From contig CAIPZV010000038.1 of assembly GCA_903869595.1 (NCBI GenBank), positions 42,904 through 106,903 of the forward strand: a stretch of DNA of 64,000 bases, given 5' to 3'. The notes below the pieces were generated by a model that saw nothing but the letters and a program-made list of their open reading frames with translations, was not told where the DNA came from and made no database searches. Below are positions 9,292 to 18,249 of this stretch, in pieces; the stretch's first letter is position 1, and each line of letters starts with the position of its first letter. A program made the position numbers and the translations under genes. This DNA comes from an uncultured beta proteobacterium (GTDB taxonomy: Bacteria > Pseudomonadota > Gammaproteobacteria > Burkholderiales > Burkholderiaceae_C).

Positions 9292-10680
9292 CTAAATGAT
9301 TTCGAAATAGCGCTTCATTTCCCAGTCGGTGACTCCGTCCAGCCATTGGCGCCATTCCCAGTCACGGGTAGCGGAAAAATGGTCAACAAAGCCGTCACCA
9401 AGCCAGTCGCGCGCAATACTGGACTGCTGGAAGATGCGGGTGGTTTCGATCAGTGTACGTGGCGCGCGTGCGATGTTCTCTGCGCCTACATTGGTGCCGG
9501 TGATCGGTGGCGTTGTCAGCTTCAAGCCTTTTTCCACCCCATCCAAGCCTGCGGCAATGACGGCAGCCATCGCCAGGTAAGGGTTCACGTCAGCGCCGGG
9601 GCAGCGGGTTTCTAGACGCGTGGATTTGGGGCTGCCAGAAATCACCCGAAAGCTCGCCGTGCGGTTATCGATTCCCCAGGTTGGTTTGACTGGCGCCCAA
9701 AAACCATCGACCAGGCGTTTGTAGCTATTTATAGTCGGCCAGATCATGGGCGCAAACTCCATCATGCACGCCACCTGCCCCGCTAGATAACTTTCGAAAA
9801 GCTTGCTCATTTTGTTTGGACTTTTCGGGTCGAAGAAAAGGTTGCGCTTGCCGTCTGAAAGACTCTGGTGAATGTGGCCGCTGCAACCCGGCAGCGTCTG
9901 GTTCGGTTTGGCCATAAAGCTAGGCATGATCCCAAAACGCGCACCGATCTCCTTAGCACCAGTCTTGAACAAAATAGCGCGATCGGCCTGCTCCAGCGCT
10001 TCGCTAAAACCAATCGCTGCCTCATAGACACCAGGGCCGGTTTCGGTGTGCAGGCCTTCGATGGGCACGCCAAAGGCCAACATCTCGTCCATGATGGTAT
10101 TGAAGAAGTCTCGGTTCTGATTCATGCGCAACAGCGAGTAACCAAACATGCCCGGTGTCAGTTGCTGTGGCTCGATGCCTTTCTTGGCGGCCCAACTATG
10201 CGGTGTTTCCAGGAAATTGAACCACTCGAATTCCATGCCGGTCATGACATTGAAACCCATTTTTTCTGCGCGTTGGAGTACCCGTTTTAAGGTCTGACGC
10301 GGGCACTGGGCGTGCGCTGTGCCGTCCGCATTGACAAACTCGCCCAGAAAGAACGGCACCCCATTGTCCCAGGGCACGTGACGCGCCGTATTTAGATCGA
10401 GTCGCGCTAGCGCATCGGGAAATCCATGCTGCCAGCCCGTAGCTGTAGTGTTGTCGTAGGTGCTGTCCATCATGTCCCAACCCAGCACCACATCGCAAAA
10501 GCCGAAACCGCCGCCCGGGTAGGGCTCGGCCGCACCCAAGAACTTATCACGGTGCAGGTACTTACCCCTCAAGATGCCGTCAATGTCGCTGACAGCCACT
10601 TTTACCTTCTGGGCTCCGCTTGCCCGCACGCGCTGAACGGACGGATGTTCAGCGAGCGTATTTTTCTTGGAAGTCACCAT
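9292..10680 (-). CDS. Glutamine-synthetase-like ligase (PuuA/GlnA4/IpuC type)
   Basis: A 462-residue glutamine synthetase fold protein, most likely an ATP-dependent gamma-glutamyl-amine ligase rather than a housekeeping GS. The N-terminal beta-Grasp segment DIDGILRGKYLH replaces the usual GlnA start. The catalytic domain has the metal ligands in MEFEWFNF and TETGPGVYE, the HIHQSL motif and the substrate loop NRTASFRV. Family precedents glutamylate putrescine (PuuA), ethanolamine (Streptomyces GlnA4) or isopropylamine (IpuC). The start is the ATG at 10680, because the upstream in-frame codon is TTG. Alcohol dehydrogenase, hydrolase and aldehyde dehydrogenase genes follow. The amine substrate is unknown. 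Confidence 0.88.
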   Translation of the reverse strand: MVTSKKNTLAEHPSVQRVRASGAQKVKVAVSDIDGILRGKYLHRDKFLGAAEPYPGGGFGFCDVVLGWDMMDSTYDNTTATGWQHGFPDALARLDLNTARHVPWDNGVPFFLGEFVNADGTAHAQCPRQTLKRVLQRAEKMGFNVMTGMEFEWFNFLETPHSWAAKKGIEPQQLTPGMFGYSLLRMNQNRDFFNTIMDEMLAFGVPIEGLHTETGPGVYEAAIGFSEALEQADRAILFKTGAKEIGARFGIMPSFMAKPNQTLPGCSGHIHQSLSDGKRNLFFDPKSPNKMSKLFESYLAGQVACMMEFAPMIWPTINSYKRLVDGFWAPVKPTWGIDNRTASFRVISGSPKSTRLETRCPGADVNPYLAMAAVIAAGLDGVEKGLKLTTPPITGTNVGAENIARAPRTLIETTRIFQQSSIARDWLGDGFVDHFSATRDWEWRQWLDGVTDWEMKRYFEII

Positions 10681-10757
10681 ATTCAACTCTCATCAAGTTT
10701 AAAAAGAATGTCCATTGGACCGATGCATAGGAGCCTGCAAATCCGATATTTAAAAAT

Positions 10758-10775
10758 ATATTCTTGCCCGAATAT
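10758..10775. promoter_or_regulatory. Inverted repeat upstream of the GS-like gene
   Basis: ATATTC-N6-GAATAT lies in the 163-base AT-rich gap between the carbamoylase-type gene and the GS-like gene, about 80 bases before the latter. The gap is the largest in the minus-strand gene array, so an internal promoter with an operator here is plausible. No consensus is known to me. Confidence 0.35.
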
Positions 10776-10843
10776 TTCCCGACCATGTGCCGACGCTTTT
10801 CTATTCATAAGCGGAAAAATGTTTTGGTCACCATTGATATAAC

Positions 10844-12103
10844 TTAATGGCCAATGGGCCTACAAAGTAGCTCATGCAAAGCGCCGCCTAGAACATCTAG
10901 CCCTGCTTCTAGATCCGTTGTTGAGGTAAATTCTGCTTCGTTATGGCTGATGCCGTCTTTGCTCGGAACAAATATCATGGCAGTCGGGCATAGAGGACAC
11001 AAAGCAATGGCGTCATGCCCCGCGATGGTGGATAAGCGCATAGACCTATAGCCTTTTGCAGTGGCAACCTGCTCCATCAGTGCACAGAGGTCTGTATCAA
11101 ACACGCCAGCAGACCGATTAACTACTTGCTGTACATCCAGTTCAATTTTCGCCTCAGCCGCGATGGTTGAGGCAGCCCTCTCAAACGCTAAGCTGGAATC
11201 GGTGAGCAGGGCGTTGTCGGTTGCCCGCAGATCCGCATAAACGATCACGCTACCGGCAATCACGTTTGATGAATTGGGCTCGATATCCATCCGACCTACC
11301 GAAGTGAGCAATTTGCCACCGGTCGCATCTGAGATGGCACGACAAGCCACCACTAGCTTTGCAGCGGCCAACAGCGCGTCACGTCGTTGCTCCATCGGCG
11401 TTGGTCCGGTGTGTGCCGCGGTACCACGCAGTGTCACTGTGTACTTCACGGCGCCCCAATTGCCTTCTACTACGCCTATTTCTGCGTTGGAGCTCTCAAG
11501 CATGGCGCCCTGCTCAATGTGCAACTCCACATACGCTGCGGGAACCGCCGGAGCTTCGGACTTACCCAGGTAACCGATTTCTCCTAGCGCTTGTGCCAGC
11601 GTCACGCCACTTGCATCTTGTCGGGATAAGGCAAAATCAGACGTATACCGACCAGCATATACGCCGCTACCGAGCATGCTCGGAGAAAACCTTGCGCCTT
11701 CTTCGTTGGTCCATATGACAACGCCTAAGTTATGGGAGAACCCTTTTTGTGCGCAAGTGCGCATGGCATCTGCAACGATGCAGGCTCCAATGACCCCGTA
11801 TGCGCCATCAAAGCGTCCTCCACGGGGTTGACTGTCTAAATGCGAGCCCGTTAACACCCATGGCGCTGTAGGCCCAGCTAAAGCCAAAAGGGCATAGATG
11901 TTGCCAACTCGATCCACACTAATTTCAAAATGCCTTTGCTCCAACCAGGCACAAACTAGATCGCGGCATTGGCCATCTTCATGGCTTGCTGCCACGCGGT
12001 TAAGTCCACCCAAAGGCGTAGCCCCTACCGCCGCCACCGCATCGAACAGCACATGAAAAGCCGACGTATCCAACAAAAGACCAGATGGAGTAAATTTATT
12101 CAT
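10844..12103 (-). CDS. M20-family Zn-dependent hydrolase, carbamoylase/allantoate amidohydrolase type
   Basis: A 419-residue member of the amidohydrolase group that includes N-carbamoyl-L-amino acid hydrolase, allantoate amidohydrolase and ureidoglycine hydrolases. The binuclear metal site is visible: H88 and the Asp residues in GSHLDSQPRGGRFDG, tandem Glu in NEEGARF (134-135), H195 in LHIEQGA and the late His in GISHNEAE. The dimerisation lid lies at about 215-330. It would release carbamoyl, ureido or similar amide groups from a substrate imported by the upstream ABC transporter. It sits downstream of the DeoR gene on the same strand. The exact substrate cannot be assigned. Confidence 0.88.
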   Translation of the reverse strand: MNKFTPSGLLLDTSAFHVLFDAVAAVGATPLGGLNRVAASHEDGQCRDLVCAWLEQRHFEISVDRVGNIYALLALAGPTAPWVLTGSHLDSQPRGGRFDGAYGVIGACIVADAMRTCAQKGFSHNLGVVIWTNEEGARFSPSMLGSGVYAGRYTSDFALSRQDASGVTLAQALGEIGYLGKSEAPAVPAAYVELHIEQGAMLESSNAEIGVVEGNWGAVKYTVTLRGTAAHTGPTPMEQRRDALLAAAKLVVACRAISDATGGKLLTSVGRMDIEPNSSNVIAGSVIVYADLRATDNALLTDSSLAFERAASTIAAEAKIELDVQQVVNRSAGVFDTDLCALMEQVATAKGYRSMRLSTIAGHDAIALCPLCPTAMIFVPSKDGISHNEAEFTSTTDLEAGLDVLGGALHELLCRPIGH

Positions 12104-12138
12104 TCATACCTGCGCAAGACGCGCAGCCAATGGCGATC

Positions 12139-12163
12139 ATATCGGGGCGCTTTATGCCGATAT
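12139..12163. promoter_or_regulatory. Inverted repeat between deoR-type gene and M20 hydrolase
   Basis: ATATCGG-N11-CCGATAT lies in the 151-base gap upstream of the M20 hydrolase. It could be an operator for the adjacent DeoR regulator. It lacks a T-run, so a terminator is less likely. The role is inferred. Confidence 0.35.
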
Positions 12164-12254
12164 TGGCGGCTTAGCGTGGTGTCGGGTGAGGCGGCATTGA
12201 GCAAACTCGCTCTGACGGCAATTTGAGTTGTGATTGACGTAAGCAGCATATTTA

Positions 12255-13016
12255 CTATGCCAAAAGTATTTCTGCGATGCCACTTTCGCGCAAGGAGGCT
12301 AAATGGCTGGCCTTTGCGCGCTTATCAGTTACCAAAGTGTCAATGCGCTTGCACTCGCAAATTTGTATTCGGCTAAGCGTCCCGAACTTGCTGCTATCTG
12401 CCAGCATAACAACCCGTTTTGCATTCACCAGCATAGCGCGGGCAAACTCTGCCTCTGGCAAGTGAAAGCTCGAGGCTCCATATTCAGCGTGCAGTGCGAC
12501 AGTGGAAAAAAACGCAATGTCGGGTCGATACCTTGCCATTTCCGCCATTGCAAGCTCGCCATAGGTGCCTGGCATATCAAGACGCACCCGACCACCCACC
12601 AGTATGAGATCGGAATCCGGAACCGCACTGATTAATGTGGCGATATTGATGGAGTTGGTCACCACCGTAATCCCAGGCACAGTCGCCAGTGATTTTGCAA
12701 AAGCATGGGTTGTGCTTCCAGAATCAACGGCGCATAACATCCCTGGCCTGATCAAGCGCGACGCCATCTCACCGATGCGCCGCTTTGCATCGGAATTTGC
12801 CTGCATGCGCGCTTTCAGGGGCGGTTCACCTTCAGTGGGGGGGCGGGCCACTCCGCCATAAAACCGAACCAGTTTGCCTTCGGATTCGAGGGTAGCGATG
12901 TCTCTACGTACAGACTCGCGTGACACCCCAAGATCTGCAATTAGCTCGTCAATAGAGATGCGATCTCTGATACTCAGCAACGAAACTATTCGATGATGTC
13001 GATCTTTTGCCCACAT
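12255..13016 (-). CDS. DeoR-family transcriptional regulator
   Basis: A 253-residue repressor. The N-terminal winged helix-turn-helix (about residues 6-58; IDELIADLGVSRESVRRDI and the following GKLVRFYGG wing) is typical of DeoR. The C-terminal DeoRC sensor domain (about 75-235, with DSGSTTHAFAK and LVGGRVRLD) usually binds a phosphorylated metabolite. That is notable beside two kinase-like genes: a phosphorylated amino alcohol would be a reasonable effector, which is inference. It lies 13 bases after the amidase on the same strand and is therefore co-transcribed with the pathway it probably controls. Confidence 0.92.
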   Translation of the reverse strand: MWAKDRHHRIVSLLSIRDRISIDELIADLGVSRESVRRDIATLESEGKLVRFYGGVARPPTEGEPPLKARMQANSDAKRRIGEMASRLIRPGMLCAVDSGSTTHAFAKSLATVPGITVVTNSINIATLISAVPDSDLILVGGRVRLDMPGTYGELAMAEMARYRPDIAFFSTVALHAEYGASSFHLPEAEFARAMLVNAKRVVMLADSSKFGTLSRIQICECKRIDTLVTDKRAKASHLASLRESGIAEILLA

Positions 13017-13029
13017 GGTATTGACTCAG

Positions 13030-14433
13030 TTAAGTAATTGGCTCTAAGGGCCACGCAATAGCGTTGCTTCGCCACTGCTCAACGCAATACGCCATTTTTA
13101 GGACGCCTAGATCATTGAAACGTTGTCCTACAATTTGAACGCCGATCGGTAGGCCGCGGTCATCAAAGCTATGGTGAACACTAACGGCTGGCTGACCTGT
13201 CTGATTGAATGGCGCGGTAAATTGTGCATGGCGAAGAGGCATCGCTTCATCGGCGCCCGATGCGTCAAAGGCGAAATTCACCATGGGCATCACAGGGGTT
13301 AACAAATAGTCAAATCTCTCTGTAAGCTGTTGCATTCGCGCACGGTCACGTGCAATATCGCTTAGCGCGCTGAGGTATTGTTGGGCTGTGCAGCTGCTCG
13401 CTGCTTGTGCCCATCGGTAGACAGCCGGCCATACTTCCTTGCGAAGTTCGGGCGCAAGTCCCTGTATTTCAGCCCATCCGCGTACTTGCATGGCCCGATC
13501 TATGGGCTCCATGGCATCATGATCGTAAGGCTTTTCAAGGTACTCCACTACAGCACCGCGTTCAGCAAATGCAGTCGCAACGGCTTGCACTGCTGCGCGC
13601 ACGGGTGCCTCTAAGGGCATCCCGTAGCCTAGGTCTGTTATCAAACCAATACGAAGCCGTTTGAACTTCATCGATTCAGAAAGCTGCAGCCTCTTTTTAT
13701 TCTCTGGCGCTAGCGACCAAACATCGCGCGCGTCTGGAAGGCGCAATACTTCAAATAGGCGAGCCGTATCCACCACATTGCGCGCCATGGGCCCAGCGGT
13801 ACGCATGACGTCCGGTGCCAAGTGCGGAATTCTTCCGAAGCTTGGCTTTAGCGCAATCAGCCCGCAATGGCTTGCGGGCAATCGCACTGACCCGGCAATG
13901 TCTGAACCCACAGACATCACCCCGATACCTGCAGCTAATGACGCACCTGCGCCGGCACTGGAACCGCCAGTGTTGTATTGCATACCCCAGGGATTGCGTG
14001 CGGGGCTGTGTAGAGAGCTAACCCCCGAGGCCATCAGCCCGCAATCGGGCATCACCGTCTTGGCAAAGATGAGCGCGCCAGCCTCCAGTAGACGAGCCGC
14101 TGGCGGCGCAGTGAAGATTGAGTCAGGCAAATTGCGGTTGGCACCCAGTCCGTGTCGCCAAGGCCAACCCTTTAGTGCAATGCTGTCTTTGATGCTGACT
14201 GGAATGCCGTCAAGCGGGCCTAGCCCAGTGCCTTTGCCCCATCTGGATTCGGATGCGTGGGCCTGATGCATGGCTTCCTCTGCGCGGATACTAAAGAGCG
14301 CACCGATCAAAGGGTTAACTTTTTCTATTTGCGCCAATGTGCAGCGCATCACTTCCACCGGTGAAATTTCACGACTTGCATAGAGTGACGTTATCTCGTC
14401 ACAGTTCAGCGCAACGAGTTCTTCTATTTTCAC
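13030..14433 (-). CDS. Amidase signature family amidase
   Basis: A 467-residue amidase signature enzyme that hydrolyses a carboxamide. The Ser-cisSer-Lys triad is visible as K82 (PVSIKDS), S158/S159 (TGGSSAGAG) and S182 (SDIAGSVRLP). The start is GTG at 14433 with AAGGA seven bases upstream, so the initiator is not ATG. It lies 38 bases after the first choline-kinase-like gene and 13 before the DeoR gene. Family members act on many amides, including acyl-ethanolamines, aryl amides and Glu-tRNA; nothing in the sequence fixes the substrate. It differs clearly from the second amidase at 25591-27009. Confidence 0.9.
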   Translation of the reverse strand: MKIEELVALNCDEITSLYASREISPVEVMRCTLAQIEKVNPLIGALFSIRAEEAMHQAHASESRWGKGTGLGPLDGIPVSIKDSIALKGWPWRHGLGANRNLPDSIFTAPPAARLLEAGALIFAKTVMPDCGLMASGVSSLHSPARNPWGMQYNTGGSSAGAGASLAAGIGVMSVGSDIAGSVRLPASHCGLIALKPSFGRIPHLAPDVMRTAGPMARNVVDTARLFEVLRLPDARDVWSLAPENKKRLQLSESMKFKRLRIGLITDLGYGMPLEAPVRAAVQAVATAFAERGAVVEYLEKPYDHDAMEPIDRAMQVRGWAEIQGLAPELRKEVWPAVYRWAQAASSCTAQQYLSALSDIARDRARMQQLTERFDYLLTPVMPMVNFAFDASGADEAMPLRHAQFTAPFNQTGQPAVSVHHSFDDRGLPIGVQIVGQRFNDLGVLKMAYCVEQWRSNAIAWPLEPIT

Positions 14434-14471
14434 AACGAGTCCTTTGTTTAATATCTACCATTCCGTGGATG

Positions 14472-15407
14472 TCAAAGGCTGCGAAGCCACCAGTCCCAGC
14501 GTTGATCGAGAATCACTGAACGCGCACGCTTGAGCTTCCATATTCCATACTTATGGTAATCAAAATCCCAAGACGCGAGTTTTCGATTCACTATTCCCCA
14601 AAGCCCCCATTTCATGTCAGCTACGGCTCTACCAATTTGAAATCGTGAAAATATAGGTTGCGTAAGCTTGCCGTAGTAGCTCTCCAGCAAGACCATGCAA
14701 TCTTCCTCTGAAATGAACATTTCACCGAGTAAAACACCGAGCTCACAACTACGGTCGTTGTTAGACGAAAATTCAAAATCAACAAGTTTCATCGGCGCAC
14801 CGGGTTTGATCATGAAATTTCCCGGAATCGGATCGTTAAAACAAGGAACCATGTCTAAACCAGAAGCCAGCATGGCTTGTTTAGCCTGCATGTATCGGTC
14901 CACTAGCCAGGGCATATCAGCAGGCATTTTCGGTCCCAATTCGGAGGCCTGCCGAAGGTGTTCGTCCACCATGTCAAACTGCGTTTTTGTAATGCCAAGT
15001 AATGCGCCGCTATGAAATTTTTTATATACAGCTAGCACCTCAGACGTAACTTTTAGGTCTTTAAAGTCAAAATTTGTCAGGCACCGGTAGCCCTCCAAAA
15101 ACAACATGATCTCAACCCCCGTTTTAGGATCAAAATGAAATGGTCGGGGACCAATACCCAAATCGAATGCCTGCTTTCCAATTTGGTTTGTGACGACGCG
15201 GTTAATAAATTTTTCGGTTCCAGGCCCTGGAACTTTTAGAAAATAACGAGCATCATGACCACTTAATTCAATACGCCAGTTGCTGTTAGACAAGCCGCCA
15301 GTGATCGGCTGATACTTCACTTCGCAGTCTTTCCAAGCATCGACCTGTTGGATAGCGTGCTCAGCAGCCCTTTCGGCTGGCGTTATGGCTTCGCCCAGTT
15401 TCTTCAT
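14472..15407 (-). CDS. Choline/ethanolamine-kinase-like phosphotransferase, Brenner His missing
   Basis: A 311-residue protein of the APH/choline kinase fold. The N-lobe has GLSNSNWRI and the Lys in YFLKVPGPGT. The catalytic loop reads CFNDPIPGN, keeping Asp192 and Asn197 but with Phe-Asn where HxD-type kinases have His-x. The metal Asp lies in LVDFEFSSNND (about 210). These loop features resemble LicA/choline kinases. The start is the ATG at 15407, which shares one base with the stop of the upstream kinase gene (TGATG) and has AGGAG. It is a clear paralogue of that neighbour. The substrate is probably a small amino alcohol, but this is inferred. Confidence 0.82.
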   Translation of the reverse strand: MKKLGEAITPAERAAEHAIQQVDAWKDCEVKYQPITGGLSNSNWRIELSGHDARYFLKVPGPGTEKFINRVVTNQIGKQAFDLGIGPRPFHFDPKTGVEIMLFLEGYRCLTNFDFKDLKVTSEVLAVYKKFHSGALLGITKTQFDMVDEHLRQASELGPKMPADMPWLVDRYMQAKQAMLASGLDMVPCFNDPIPGNFMIKPGAPMKLVDFEFSSNNDRSCELGVLLGEMFISEEDCMVLLESYYGKLTQPIFSRFQIGRAVADMKWGLWGIVNRKLASWDFDYHKYGIWKLKRARSVILDQRWDWWLRSL

Positions 15408-16330
15408 CACACTCTCCTGAGTCGTTCAGCGAAATCCGATTCGCTGACATCCATTCGGCCAAGAAAAAAGTGCCAGTCTGAAAACTTGGTGAATTCCATG
15501 GAGCTGCGTTTTGAGCGCTTGGAGTGAATTGAACCAATCAATGCCCACCGGATATGGTCGACCGTACCATACAGGTGCGCCCGCTGAAACAGTGCGTCAT
15601 CAAACCGCCCTTCGTACATTTCAAACATTGCCTGCTTTTCCAGTTCACCTAAGTGAAACTCAGCAAGGAGCATGCCTAACTCGGCGTATGGATCCAAATT
15701 CCCGGCACTGTCCCAGTCCAATAGTTTTTGTGTGCCATTCGTATGCACCATCACATTGGAGATATTGCCGTCACCATGTGCAGGTACACGGTCCACTCCG
15801 CTTGCCTGAATTGCTTTGGCGATTAACTCCAAGTTATGTAACAGCCAAGGCGTATCCGCCGGCAAAGGGGCTTGGCAGGCAACTGCATCGAGGTAAAGGT
15901 TATTGATCTCCGCGAATGGATCGCGATCTATTGTCAGTTTTGCTGATGCGTTAAAGCGTTTACGAAGACCGATATGCTCTTGTTGGAAATCTCGGTCGTC
16001 GGTCATGTCTAGGGTGCATGCACTCCATCCATCTTTTTCGGCCAGGTCGTCAAGTACCAGGGCCCGTTGCGATGGCTCAATACGCACAACATTTGCGCCA
16101 ACAGCTAGGTCTGAGGCCTGCTGCGTTGCCTCATACATCTGCTGAAGATTGATGTAAATATCAGCATCCGAATGCATCAATTTAACGATGCGCGATTGAG
16201 TTTTGTCAAAGGAAGTAACGCGGGTCACTTCGCCGTCGATGCCCCGCCAACTGGGTGAAGCCAAAGCAATTAAGGCCGGTTCGGCAAGCCCTTGCGAAAA
16301 TTCAGCAAGTTCTAAACATGGGTTCATCAT
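15407..16330 (-). CDS. APH/choline-kinase-fold phosphotransferase
   Basis: A 307-residue phosphotransferase of the same family as its downstream neighbour. The catalytic loop here is complete (AHGDGNISN: H185, D187, N192) and the metal-binding loop reads LLDWDSAGNLD (D205). The N-lobe is less typical and I cannot see a clear nucleotide loop. Shared spacing of PWL, SG-D-VP, the catalytic loop and ELG-LL-E with the neighbour shows a tandem duplication. The overlapping stop and start suggest equal translation, so a heterodimer or two kinases with different specificity are both possible. It follows the ABC ATPase gene on the same strand. Confidence 0.8.
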   Translation of the reverse strand: MMNPCLELAEFSQGLAEPALIALASPSWRGIDGEVTRVTSFDKTQSRIVKLMHSDADIYINLQQMYEATQQASDLAVGANVVRIEPSQRALVLDDLAEKDGWSACTLDMTDDRDFQQEHIGLRKRFNASAKLTIDRDPFAEINNLYLDAVACQAPLPADTPWLLHNLELIAKAIQASGVDRVPAHGDGNISNVMVHTNGTQKLLDWDSAGNLDPYAELGMLLAEFHLGELEKQAMFEMYEGRFDDALFQRAHLYGTVDHIRWALIGSIHSKRSKRSSMEFTKFSDWHFFLGRMDVSESDFAERLRRV

Positions 16331-16380
16331 CGTGACTCGAGTTGGAATTTGAACTTATAGTCTATGCGTATTTGACGGGC

Positions 16381-18249
16381 TTAGGCAGTTGTCTCAGAAA
16401 GGCTGATTCGCGCGCTCTCTGTAGCGGCGCCTACGTCGTTTACCGCATGACAGGCTACTTGTACATTTGTGGAAATTTGAATCAATACCGGCGCAATTTC
16501 CCGGCAAATTGGCATTGCGCGCGGGCAGCGAGAAGCGAAACTGCATCCGACAGGAATATCGATTGGATTAGGCGGTTCGCCATCGACAATTGCGGCGCGC
16601 ACCGTGGGGGGTATCTCTTCCAGAGTTGGCGCCGCACTCAAGAGTGCCTGTGTGTAGGGGTGTCTGGGTTGCTCGAAAATGCTTTCGTTGCTGCCCATCT
16701 CAATGATCTCGCCCAGGTACATGACAGCAATGCGACCGCATATCCGCCTCACCATGGCTAGATCATGCGAGATGAAAATGTAAGTAAGTTCCCGTTCGCG
16801 TTGCAAGCGTGTGAACAAAGCCAGCATTCGCCCTTGCTCCATTTGGTCTAGTGCAGACAGACTCTCGTCCAATATGAGCAATTTTGGCTCTAGTACCAGC
16901 GCTCGTGCAATCGCAACTCGCTGCATTTGCCCCGTACTCAGACCCGTTGGCAGGGCATTCTCTAGCTCGGGATCAAGGCCAACATCGACCAACGCCTTGC
17001 GCACCGCAGACCGCCTCTGCGCCGCAGCGCCCAGACCATGTATGCGCAGACCTTCTTCAATCATCCGTCCTACGCTCATACGTGGAGGCAGTGCCGTATA
17101 AGGGTCTTGTAAGAGTAACTGAAACGCACAGCGCAATTTCTTAAGGTCCTGCGCTGCAAGCGATGCAATGTCACGTCCGAGTAATTCCAAATGTCCCTGA
17201 TCGGTAGCCTCGAGCGCTGCAAGAATGCGCGTCAACGTGGATTTTCCGCAACCGGATTCGCCCACAATACCGATACTTTCTCCGGCCTTTACGCTGAACG
17301 TGACAGCGCGGACCGCCTGTACAAATACACCTTTTTGTGTGACGCCGTAGCGACGCACAGGGTAAAATTTTCTCAAATCTTTTGCTTGCAAAATATCTTG
17401 AGCCTCAGGTTTCGCCACAGGCAAAGCCAGTTCTTGTTCAAGATTCCAAATACGGGGGGTAGAGGCAACAATATGGCGTGTGTAGGTATGTTGGGGTGAC
17501 CTAAGTACCTCAGCGACCGACCCCTGTTCTACGATGCGACCGTTTTGCAACACCAAAAGTCGATCTGCAAGCTTAAGTAGCGTTGCGGGCGATGAGCTTA
17601 GAACCAGCGCGGCTACGCCGTGCAGTTCGCACATTTTGCGCAGTAAATTAACAATTTGCTGCGCAACGGTGACATCAAGAGGACGCGTGATGTTGTCGGC
17701 CACGATGAGTAAGGGATCGGAGCACAACGCATCCACAATCATGGCACGCTGCATCATGCCCCCGGAGAATTGGGAGGGATACTCGTAAAAACGGTTCGTG
17801 GGCGAAGGGATACGCACCTCATCGAGAAGGCCAAGTATTTTTTCCTTTGCCTGCGCATGGCTTAAATCGGATTTTACGGCCTGGAGTTTCTCAACCAACT
17901 GCATTCCAACTGGGATAGTGGGATCCAAACTGGCCTGTGGATTTCCGCCGATGAACGCGATTTCGCGTCCGTTGTGAGTGCCCCTTCGACCTTTGGATAA
18001 GGGCCGACTCGATAGGTTGGACCCTTTGAATAGCGCCTCTCCTGAGATCACCTCAAGTCCAGCAGAAAGGGAAGCTGACAAGTAGCGCGACAGAATTGTT
18101 TTTCCGCCTCCACTTTCGGCAAATATGCCAACAATCTCATGGGGTTGAATTGAAAAATTGACGTTTTCTAGAATGACCCTGGACGAGCGCGCGGCCGCAA
18201 TTTTTAAGTCCCTGACGCGTAGCACGGGAGACTGCTCACTGACTGTCAT
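16381..18249 (-). CDS. Fused double ATPase of a peptide-type ABC importer (DppD-DppF like)
   Basis: A 622-residue fusion of two Opp/Dpp-type nucleotide-binding domains that should power the permeases encoded just upstream. NBD2 (about 285-600) is canonical: Walker A GESGCGKS (330-337), Q381, Walker B ILDES with E462, switch H495, and the C-terminal Cys-containing oligopeptide extension. Only its signature is altered, to LSTGQ. NBD1 (about 10-260) is degenerate: Walker A starts with Ala44 (AESGGGKT), the Q-loop Gln is Gly, the Walker B Glu is Asn186 (VADNITRPLD) and the switch His is Ser. Its signature FSGGM is kept. The start at 18249 overlaps the permease gene by 14 bases. Confidence 0.93.
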   Translation of the reverse strand: MTVSEQSPVLRVRDLKIAAARSSRVILENVNFSIQPHEIVGIFAESGGGKTILSRYLSASLSAGLEVISGEALFKGSNLSSRPLSKGRRGTHNGREIAFIGGNPQASLDPTIPVGMQLVEKLQAVKSDLSHAQAKEKILGLLDEVRIPSPTNRFYEYPSQFSGGMMQRAMIVDALCSDPLLIVADNITRPLDVTVAQQIVNLLRKMCELHGVAALVLSSSPATLLKLADRLLVLQNGRIVEQGSVAEVLRSPQHTYTRHIVASTPRIWNLEQELALPVAKPEAQDILQAKDLRKFYPVRRYGVTQKGVFVQAVRAVTFSVKAGESIGIVGESGCGKSTLTRILAALEATDQGHLELLGRDIASLAAQDLKKLRCAFQLLLQDPYTALPPRMSVGRMIEEGLRIHGLGAAAQRRSAVRKALVDVGLDPELENALPTGLSTGQMQRVAIARALVLEPKLLILDESLSALDQMEQGRMLALFTRLQRERELTYIFISHDLAMVRRICGRIAVMYLGEIIEMGSNESIFEQPRHPYTQALLSAAPTLEEIPPTVRAAIVDGEPPNPIDIPVGCSFASRCPRAMPICREIAPVLIQISTNVQVACHAVNDVGAATESARISLSETTA

